Shown piece by piece: positions 48,387-56,796 of a stretch of 64,000 nt of DNA. The stretch lies in the NCBI GenBank assembly GCA_001599815.1, contig BCIA01000004.1, forward strand, positions 4,676,082-4,740,081, given 5' to 3'. Origin of the DNA: Furcasterigmium furcatum. Its lineage: Eukaryota > Ascomycota > Sordariomycetes > Glomerellales > Plectosphaerellaceae. The notes below the pieces were generated by a model. That model ran no database searches, was not told the DNA's origin, and saw only the letters and a program-made list of their open reading frames with translations. Position 1 is the stretch's first letter, and every line of letters begins with the position of its first letter. The translations under genes were made by a program, and so were the position numbers.

Positions 48387-51134
48387 TCAAGAGTTGCGAA
48401 TTCGGTCGACGTACTCTTGGGACGGCGTCTCGTACTCGCTCACAAAGTAGTTCTTGGCATTCTTGCCAAGCCAGACGGTAAACTTGGACATCTCTTCCCG
48501 CAGGCGCGATACAGACTGCTGGTCCATGGTCGTCTGGGCAATGAGCTCAGGGAGGGAGACTATGCATTGTCAGCCGGATGATGATCACGTCCACAAGGGT
48601 CAGAACGGCTTACCGATGAGACGGCAAAGGTGCTCAGCGCCGTAAGTGTCGCAAACTGTCTTGTTGGGGTCATTCTCGCCGGCCTTCTCCCAGATCTTGC
48701 GGAGCTCGTGATACTGGGGGCGCTCGAAGCTGTGGAAGAGGGTCAGAGTCCGAGTTGGGTGCCATCAAGCTGGCACAGAACATACCGGTAGAGGAGGATG
48801 CGGCCGAGGGCCTTCTCGAAGTACTCCTTCATGCCAGACATGGTCTCCTCGAGGATATCAAGGTGCGGCGACTCAGGATCACGGTTGGGGCGCTCCGAGA
48901 TCAGATAGTCGTTGACGATCTGGTCGACGGGGTGAGGGTGAGGAAGGGGGACCAGCTGGTTGTTCTTCGTCACGTTCTCCCAGTCGTCGACAAGGATGGC
49001 CTGGATGTGATCAGGGACTGGAAGTTTGATCGAGGGGCGGGCGTGAAAGCCATCTTCCTGCTGAGCGTATTAGAACCAGTCACGTAGACGATGAACCAAA
49101 TCAGCGCAAAGCCAGGCAAACAGTAAAGAAAGAGTGAGCACGGCCACTAGGCTCATGCTTGACAATCCGATCAATGATCGGAGACTGCTCCTGCATCACT
49201 TACGAGGAGCTTTGCAATCTCCTCGGCGAAGAAGAAGGCGTCGACGTCCTCGTTGCCGAAAAGGCGCCTCTAGGGGCCCGCTTCGACTTTTTCTTGGGCT
49301 TGTGAGCCACCGCCTTGAGGTTGATGACATATCGACGATCGAATGTCGTCCGGCCCTCGTTGTTGACGTAGGGATACTTGGCGGTAGGGACTGGCTGGGT
49401 GAGATGATCGGGCGCCAGGGGGGGTTCTTTGAAGCCCGGAACCTGCTTGGGCTTCTGAGTTGCATTCGCAGCTTGGCGAGTATTGTGCTTCTTCTGAGCG
49501 TGCTTGTCTGGGCCAGACTTGACCGATGCCTTGGACTTGTTGTCCTTGGCGGTAGCCATGTTGGAGGATGAGAATTGGAATGAGGAAGAGAGGGTTAGGG
49601 TTGAGAGTGAGGCGCAAGAAATGGTGCTGGCACGAAAAGGTTGACGAGGAAGAGTTGGTGGTCAGGGTGGGATAGGAATAGGAAACCGCAGAAGTCTGGT
49701 GGATTCCCGCGGGAAAGGTGCGGTTCTCCTGTTGGTAACGAGAAAGGTTTGAACCAGCCCGTGAGATGGCACCCTCTACCGGCCCTGGAGGGAGAATCTG
49801 CCCCTGAATCATAGATCTGCCAAACTCGTGGCCCCGCCAGACCCGCGTCAAGCAACTCGTCCATCTTGCACCTTGGAGATACTCTGGTGACGGCAACAAC
49901 AGATTCCTCGTCAGTGCACTTGTTGGCCACTTCAAGGTTCTGCTGCTGGAGGGCTTCTTCGGATCTTCGTCCGTGAGATCCGTGCCGGCTGATGACTGCA
50001 ACCGGCCGAGTCCTCGATCAGGGGGAACCTATCTCTATCGGCGCCACTCAATCCATTGGCCTGAGTTGGGGCGACATTATGGACGATCCAAGGTCAGTGC
50101 TGAGGGATTGCTCCTTCAGTTCAAGGTCCGTCTCGACTCCGAGCGCGTGGCAACAATCTCTGTTGGCAACAACCTCAGACACTGCCATGAATCGGGACCC
50201 TGTGCGACACCAGCCCTCGCTTTATCGATTCTTTGCCCTGCGAAGGGCTAAGGGGCCCGACGAAGAAGAACCGGCCCGGGTTGAGTCGTCGGGGAAGTCT
50301 GTCGTTTCGCTGTGGCCCGCGCTTATGGAAGCGAAGTCCGACTTCTCGGTAACTGGCAGCGAAGTATGGTCTTGCGGCAATCCAAACATGATGGCTGGGG
50401 TCGAAAGGTATCCTGCGAGATGCTGGCAGAGATATCGACGTGGTGACGGAGAGTCCTTGGGTTACCATCCTACCCCGGGGTTGAGGCCTCTTCTACGGCT
50501 CGGCTGGGGCGTCCAAATCGAGGCCAATAGCCCATGACACTCGGCCCAACAACAGAACATGGCCCTTGAGAGACCTCTGGGTCGGGCATTGTCCGGACAT
50601 GACGAGGTCATTCCCGGCCTGTCACTCGACAGCCAGAAAGGCGGTCGACTCACAAGAACAAAGCAAAGCATGCAAACTCGCAGCAAGCCAAAACACAGTC
50701 GCAAAACAGGCTGATATGAACAAGTTGCCACATACCTGTTCCAAGTCATACTCCCGGGCCCGACGCGGGCCGCGGCCACCAGGGAAGAGGGCCGGACCCC
50801 TCTCCTCACTACCTCGAGCCGAGTCGGTGCCGTTCATCCTGCCGCCCTTCTTCGGGAGCTTCGTGCTGCTCTTCTGGAGGTTCCTCATCTGGGTGTGAAG
50901 CTGGGCGGCGAGCTCCTTGTTCTGCTCGGTGAACTTGCGGATGCGGTCGACGGAGACCCAGTCGTCCCAGGTGTTCTTCCATCCCTTGTAATGGACCTTG
51001 TACTGATATCCCTCGCCGCTGTCCGGGGACTGGATGTCAAGAATCTTGGCCTCGTAGAGCATCTCATGGTGAAAGCAGAGGACACGCTCATCCTTGGAGA
51101 AGGGTTGTGGCGGCTGCTGGCGTGAGGGAGGCAT
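48387..51134 (-). CDS. EAF3: Chromodomain/MRG protein EAF3 (MRG15)
   Basis: Exons in transcript order are 51134-50736, 49057-48786, 48729-48614 and 48559-48387, encoding 319 residues. The N-terminal chromo-barrel domain (about 12-75) includes VLCFHHEMLYEAKILDIQ and YKVHYKGWKNTWDDWVSVDR. A basic linker ends RRAREYDLEQ. The MRG domain (about 134-315) reads EDGFHARPSIKLPVPDHIQ, VDDWENVTKNNQLVPLPHPH, ILLYRFERPQYHELRKIWE and VSLPELIAQTTMDQQSV. EAF3 binds methylated H3 Lys36 and serves in the NuA4 acetyltransferase and Rpd3S deacetylase complexes. The first intron is 1678 nt, far longer than any other in the window; YDLEQ joins directly to EDGFHARPS as in other sordariomycete members I recall. That intron holds a separate open frame on the same strand. 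Confidence 0.92.
49200..49559 (-). CDS. Basic ORF nested in EAF3 intron 1
   Basis: A 119-codon frame starting MATAKDNKSKASVKSGPDKH, preceded by a CT-rich leader with CCAACATGG start context, on the same strand as EAF3. The first 95 residues (Lys/Ala/Gln-rich, then YPYVNNEGRTTFDRRYVINL and KPKKKSKR) have plausible codon use. From about 49270 onward a different frame looks coding instead (RRLFGNEDVDAFFFAEEIAK). That frame ends at a perfect GTAAGT donor which is in phase with the EAF3 MRG exon. It may be a separate small gene, an alternative first exon of EAF3 lacking the chromodomain, or a chance frame. I do not recognise the protein. Confidence 0.4.
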   Translation of the reverse strand: MATAKDNKSKASVKSGPDKHAQKKHNTRQAANATQKPKQVPGFKEPPLAPDHLTQPVPTAKYPYVNNEGRTTFDRRYVINLKAVAHKPKKKSKRAPRGAFSATRTSTPSSSPRRLQSSS

Positions 51135-52028
51135 CCTGATCTGCTGAGACGGTCCAGGGGATGAGAGTATGAGTGGTGAGATGAAAGAATATTTCAAGAA
51201 AAGAGGTGGAGAGGCCAGGCAAGGGGCAAGGTTGTGCTTGTGACTGTGAGGCAATCAGCAAGCAAGGTCGTTGCTGGCGGTCGTGAACCGTTAAGGGATG
51301 GATGAGATCAGAAAGGCCCGGCGTACAGTACAAAGCAGCACTGGCACTGGTAGCTCAGCTTTTCCAGTCGAAATTCCGCCAAACTGTTGGCTTGGTGAGG
51401 GGCGGCACCGTGCGAGATGAGTCGATCCTGTTCTCCCAGTCAGCCACCAATCCACATTTTGAAGAGAGTTGACACGTACCGTGTGAGAGCGTTTGATAGT
51501 GAACTGTGGTCTGTTTTCTTTATCACGGAGACTCCGAGGCACCGGGATGGGTGACTGTAAATCACAGGTAGATGTCTGGAAAAGGGGGCAAAGACTGTTC
51601 TGTCGGATTTCCGGTGATGTCGGGAGCACCTGTCGCGCGATAAGACGAGGTTGCGAGTTGGACAGGAGGGTCTCGAGAAGAAAGCGGCCGACGCGGGTGG
51701 CCCTACCAATTTACGCGTCCTGAATCATCAGGCCGCGTCCTGCCTCGAGCACCCATCACTCCCATCCCGGGAAGGCGCGACAGACAAGGGTCCGTTCATT
51801 TTGCGGCAACAGCCAATCAGTCTCTCATCATATCACTCACGATCAGTTCCTCTCATCCATCACATAACTACATCTGCGCCTTTCAGAAGGGCAGCTTCAG
51901 GTTTCCTGCCTCGTACCGCCGGAGTTGGATGGATCAACCCTTTTCTAGTGTTCTCGAGACCTATTCCCCTCCCTAGACCATCATTTCATCTGTCCATTGC
52001 CCTCAGAGCAGGGTCGACACGTCCAGGA
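51135..52028. other. Divergent promoter region of EAF3 and CNL2
   Basis: About 890 bases between two divergently transcribed genes. The frame of the plus-strand gene is open upstream to 51651, but that part looks like leader, and the family start fits ATG 52029. No other gene is seen. Confidence 0.5.
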
Positions 52029-52583
52029 ATGGCGCCCACGGAATCCACCATTCTCGCCAACTACCTCACCGTCGCGGCCAAGCTGCCAGCCATTCTCACT
52101 CTGGAGCAGTTCACCTCGTATTTCCCAAAATCTCAGCAACCCAACCCACAGGTTCGGGTCCTGTACCGACACCTCCAACACCAGAGGAACGTCACCGTCG
52201 ACGATGTCAGCCAGAGCATCGCCAACGAGGAAAAGCGCGGCAAGGCCATGAGACGCGAGGCTGCTCGTGCAAGGAGAGAGGTCGCGCAGACCGAGCCTGA
52301 CGCGGAGCTTGAGATTGAACGAGCCCTCTTCGGGAGCGCAGACCACTCCACGCCGAGGCACACTCTGCACTCCATCATCCCGGAAATGGACAGCGCCGTC
52401 GAAGACCTCGAGGCCGAGGTCCAGCAGCTCGAGGCTGAGGAGGAGGCGCTCCGGGAGTCGATCCAGCAGACTGTCGGCGGGTTGAGCGATCTCCGCTACG
52501 GCCGCTTGTCCAACCAGCGGTTACCAGACGAGGTCATCCAGGGCCTCGAGACCCTGCAGGAACAATGCGACACCAAAAAGTAG
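52029..52583 (+). CDS. CNL2: Inner kinetochore protein CNL2/NKP2
   Basis: A single-exon gene of 184 residues. It starts MAPTESTILANYLTVAAKLP and continues ILTLEQFTSYFPKSQQPNPQ and VRVLYRHLQHQRNVTVDDV, the Cnl2/NKP2 family pattern. The second half is charged coiled coil (AVEDLEAEVQQLEAEEEALR). Its partner in yeast is Nkp1, and the pair binds the COMA complex (Ctf19, Okp1, Mcm21, Ame1) of the constitutive centromere-associated network. A CENP-Q/Okp1 family gene lies 1.9 kb downstream on the same strand. An in-frame extension to 51651 is rejected because it reads through a CT-rich leader. Confidence 0.85.
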   Translation: MAPTESTILANYLTVAAKLPAILTLEQFTSYFPKSQQPNPQVRVLYRHLQHQRNVTVDDVSQSIANEEKRGKAMRREAARARREVAQTEPDAELEIERALFGSADHSTPRHTLHSIIPEMDSAVEDLEAEVQQLEAEEEALRESIQQTVGGLSDLRYGRLSNQRLPDEVIQGLETLQEQCDTKK

Positions 52584-52812
52584 ACACCGGAACTCTTGCG
52601 GCGAAAAATGCTCGGCAGAGCTGCATTACAATCATATGGAGAGCTAAAAACGACCGTTTCCTCCCAGGTCCGCAGAGGAACCCGCCCGGACCCAAAGTAT
52701 CCAAACCCGCACCGAGGATGTCTTTCCGTTATGTACCAAAGAATCGCCGCCTCCTCTTCCTACCCAAGGTCATTGAAAGCCATGCACGTCAGATGGGAGC
52801 GCGCCGGGGAAT

Positions 52813-53678
52813 TTATCGGCGGGCGCCAGCAGGAGGAGGACCGTCGGTGCGGCGGTTCATCATCCTGCGGCTGGCGAGTGAGACGAGCAGCATGGTGGCC
52901 CAGTTGGGGACGACGCTGAAGAACCACAGGATCCAGGCGACGGGAATGGACAGGTAGTTCTTGGCCAGGAAGCCGTTGAAGGGGTGGAAGCTGTGGTCCA
53001 GGAGGAACCAGCCCTCACGGCCCTCCTTGTTGTACAGGTCCACGAGGGTCTGGCTGGTGGTCGTCGTGGTGTTCAGGCGCTTGTGCCAGATGTCAATGTC
53101 GTTTCCAGGGTACTCCATCTGCACGGCCCAGAGGGCGGGAGGGCCGACGGAGAAGACGTTGCAGAGAACGGGCTGGTCGTCGCAGTTGGCGTAGGCGATG
53201 CGCGGGCCGTTGGGAAGCGCAGCGAACTTGGTGGCGGTCTCGTTGAAGGCCTGCTCGACCTGGCCGCAGCGACCTGTTTGTTCATGGTCAGCAATTGCAC
53301 GGTATTCGTTGAACGCGCGCGCTCGCGCGGGAAAGAGCTCTTACCACCGCAGGTCTTGTTGCGACCGCTGATGAGCACCCACCACTCCTCGGGGTTGGCG
53401 GCGCTGAGCTGAGGAGCCTCGGGGTTGCCCTCGTACTTGGCCAGGACGGGCTCGTAGAGGATGTCCTTGAAGTTGCCGAGGGTGAGGATGGACATCTTCT
53501 TCTCGCTGGCCTTGGCCTCGGCAGCCGCAGCATGGTCGACCTTGTTGGGAGTGGGGATGTACGTGCCCAGGTTGTCGAGGAAGTTCTGGAACTGAGCCTG
53601 GTACTGTCCGAAGGGGCTCTCCTCGGCAGCGACGCCGAGGAGGGGCAGAGCGAGCAGGGGCAGCGTGGAGAACCTCAT
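52813..53678 (-). CDS. ER/secretory thioredoxin-like membrane protein
   Basis: Exons in transcript order are 53678-53345 and 53273-52813, encoding 264 residues. The start MRFSTLPLLALPLLGVAAEE is a signal peptide. The lumenal part reads ILTLGNFKDILYEPVLAKY, WWVLISGRNKTCGGRCGQVE, FNETATKFAALPNGPRIAYA and VFSVGPPALWAVQ. This is the beta-alpha order of a thioredoxin fold in which the usual CxxC is replaced by Cys110-GGR-Cys114. Asn-Lys-Thr and Asn-Glu-Thr are possible glycosylation sites. One transmembrane segment (about 222-246) is followed by a short Arg-rich tail, so it is a type I membrane protein. The 71-nt intron splits a Gly codon between the two cysteines. A redox or chaperone role in the ER is inferred. 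I know of no assigned function. Confidence 0.8.
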
Positions 53679-54468
53679 TGTGACGGGTGGCTTGGAGCTT
53701 TGGGGATGGAGGAACCAAAAGATGAAGGTCGGGGGAGGATCGGGACTCTTAAGGGTCCTGGTCTGCGCTGAGGTAAGGGAGCGTGGGGAAGATGAATGGG
53801 CCTCGTTGTTGGCGCGATTAGATAAAACGTCCGAACACGAATCGTGGTCAGCTCAAGGAGAGACAGAAGACGGATCCAATCTAGAATTGACAGCGGCGAA
53901 GATTGTGATGACAGGTTTCCTGCGAGAGAAAAAAGATGGCAGCTCTGGATAAATGGGAAATCCTCAGCCAACACTTCGCGTCCATGAGCTGTTGTCCATT
54001 GCTTTCGACCCCCTTCTTTCTACAGCGACAATTTCCCAGCACCTCAACAGCCACGCGCAAATCACACCAGAGAGGGGCGGAGGAGCTTGGGTCCCTGGGG
54101 AACAGGGTGGTGGGCTGCTCCTGAAAGGGGCATGGTCTTGACGCTTCTTTGGAGGTCAAGTTTGACAGTTTGGCATGTTTTTCTGGGCGGAGTTCGGCCC
54201 TGTTGCCGCTTGTAATAAAGCGGCATCGGTCTCCATTTACCCCGACGACCCAGCAACCAGCAAAAACCGGGGACACGATCCACTAGTCCCCGTTTCGGCC
54301 AAGCTCCAATGTCGTGAGCCGACCTCAATCCCCAACTTCCCACCGAGCCACAGGCGGGTGGATCACTAGCCACACGAATACGTCAAGCCTCGAGTGAAGC
54401 TCTCCACGCGACGGACAACATAGGATTTCAAACATCACAAGTCAAGGCCCCACGAGTCCGGAGACGCA
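53679..54468. other. Divergent promoter region
   Basis: About 790 bases between the thioredoxin-like gene and the CENP-Q family gene, transcribed away from each other. No gene is seen. Confidence 0.5.
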
Positions 54469-56318
54469 ATGGTAAGATTTACAGCAAAACCCCCGGCCCT
54501 TCTGACATACTCACACCTCAATAGCCCGCTAAGCCCGCTGGAAAAGGGGGTAAACGTGGCCGCCCTCCCAACGCGTCCAAGGCCCAGGACGCGTCGTCCA
54601 AGTCGCAACCATCCAAGGGCGCCGAATTACCACAGGACCTCAACGACGAGCTCAGCTTCGAGGACCAGAGCACGCCTAAGCCCGGGGTACTTCCTCCTAG
54701 CAAGACTCCGAAGACTGCTGCTGGAGGCAGCCAGGCTCGCCGGCGACGATCCCCCGAGCACCCAGATTCAACACCCCGCAGAGCCGGTGTCGCATCGCAA
54801 ACACCCCAGGGCGGAGGTAAAGACGACGAGCTCGCAGACGTGTCGATCGACACTCCTGGTTCGGCGAATAAGGGGCGGAGAAGGAAAGGCCACGTCAACG
54901 ATGGTCTGCAAAGCGTTGCAGAAGAGGTGGCAGAACAGCCAGAGCAGGGAAGCGCCGAGGGGGCCAAGGAGAAGCGGAAACGTGGTCGACCTGCAAAACC
55001 GCAGAAATCAGGGCACCCGGAGGAAAGCATAGCAGTGGAAGAGGCGGAACCGACTAAGAAGCGCAAGCGTGGACGTCCATCGCTACAATCCAAAGCGGCC
55101 GAGAGCACCCCTCTCAGGGAGACCCAGACACAAGGGAACAAGGGCAAGCGAAAGGACGCAGCACTTGAACAAGAAAAGACGGCAGAGGACAGCACAGAGC
55201 CGCCAGCGAAGAGGCCTCGTGGAAGAAAGCCCAGGATCTCCGAGCCAGCTGGTCCAACCCCTGAACGACGTCCTCGAGGGCGTCCCAGGACCTCGGATGC
55301 GGCTGCTTCGATTCCCGCGCAGGATCCGTCCTCCAGCACTCAAAAGTCAAAATCCAAACCATCACCATCTGCTACAGGCCCCCGGAAAGGGCGCCGTCGA
55401 ACCGACGAACAGGTCGTGCCCGCACTCAACACCCTTTCCGAACCACAACCCCAGCAACAACCCGAAGAGCCAGCAGAAGAAGACCATCCTCGCTCCCCTG
55501 TCCGCAACTACCGCCACATCGGCGCCAAACCAACCTCCATCCCCGTCTCAACCATCCAAGAATCCTGGTCCCCCCTCCCGGCCCCCTCCGTCTCTCTGGC
55601 CACCTCCCTCCTCCGCCTGGCCGAGCGCCCCGTCCTCCAACGTATCTCCACAAACGCCAAACGCCGCGACCACGCCGCCTTCGTCCTCCGAAAAGTCTCC
55701 CAGACCATCTCCCGCCGCCTCACCCGCCAGTTCCCCTTCCCCCCAGCCCTAGGCACGACCGCGCGGAAAACGCAGCCACGAGAATCCCAACCCCAGCGCC
55801 GCAGCGCCCCAGATCCCCGCGATGGCGAGCTCGACTACGAACACGTCCTCTCCGCCGTCAAATCCCTCCAGACCAACCTCGACACCCTCCTCCACTCCAA
55901 CCGCCTCCTCGAATCCGAGCGCGACAAGGAGGAAGCCCTTCTCGCAAAGGAGTACGCCGAGCTCGACAAGCTCGAGGCCAATGCGCGATCCGAGGCACGC
56001 GGCCTCCGCGAAAAACTGCGCAAGACGCATCCACTCGTTCCCGAGGCAGCGTCGCAACGACAGGGAGCTGCGGAGGGACAGTTAGATGTGAAGTTTTCCA
56101 CGGACGAGACGACCTCGGCCCCGCTATTTACGGATATGGAAGCCGTCCAGCTGCCCAGGCTCGATGTCCAGCTTGCCAGTCATATGGACAGCCTGAGGAC
56201 CAACCTCGGACAGGTCGAGGGCGTCGTGCCGGAGATTGCGCAGAGCCGCGCTGCATTGCGAGACGTCCTGGCCCAGCACCTGGCACCGGAGCAATATGAG
56301 CATGTAATTCTGGGTTAA
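54469..56318 (+). CDS. CENP-Q family inner kinetochore protein with AT-hooks
   Basis: Exon 1 (54469-54471) is the ATG alone. A 53-nt intron (GTAAGA, CTGAC, ATAG) leads to exon 2, 54525-56318, giving 598 residues. The N-terminal half is basic and disordered, with five AT-hook-like motifs: GKRGRPP near residue 12, KRKRGRP near 151, KRKRGRPS near 180, KRPRGRKP near 229 and RRPRGRPR near 251. The C-terminal half contains SLATSLLRLAERPVLQRIST, AAFVLRKVSQTISRRLTRQF and the coiled coil DYEHVLSAVKSLQTNLDTLL, the pattern of CENP-Q (yeast Okp1, fission yeast Fta7). CENP-Q works with CENP-U/Ame1 and binds centromeric nucleosomes and DNA. The ORF could also start at 54469 by reading through the intron, but that frame differs from the downstream one. 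Confidence 0.82.
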
Positions 56319-56796
56319 CAAAGTATGGATGGTTCATTGCAAGCGGGAAACTAGGCGTTATGAAGCATCATGAATTCACGACTTGGGTCAGGCACGGTGC
56401 CTTGGGAAGGACGGCAGCTTTCGTAACGATAGCTAGCGAACTGCATGATTATGACCACTTGAGAGTCTATGGCTTGCGGATTGACCAGTCTCAGCGACAT
56501 TGACACGCTCTCGTAAACATATCCTAAGTCATGCCCTCTCAAAATGATGTGCTCCAGCTGTCGTCCCAGAGCGGCAGCTGTGAAACCGATGCTCATAGTG
56601 CTGGCAGAGGGTGGTCTGAGCAGCGATCATCCATGCGCTCTGTGTTCGATGGATGCCTTGCTGTCGACTTCCTCTGCATCAGCGCTTTCTCGACTTCCCG
56701 CTCAAATTCCGAAGCGACCGCCAGCACATCGGGCTGGGTCTGGGATCGTCCAGACCAGGTCGAAAACTTGTTCATCGCTTGACCTGCCTTGCCATA
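56319..56796. other. Convergent spacer with possible C-terminal coding extension
   Basis: A 478-base region between the 3' ends of two genes. Its right third (56593-56796, minus strand) continues in the same frame after the TGA of the next gene and reads MNKFSTWSGRSQTQPDVLAV and ASEFEREVEKALMQRKSTAR, which looks coding. Confidence 0.4.

Noticed and set aside
51651..52028. N-terminal extension of CNL2
   Set aside because: Translation of a CT-rich leader; the family motif starts right after ATG 52029.
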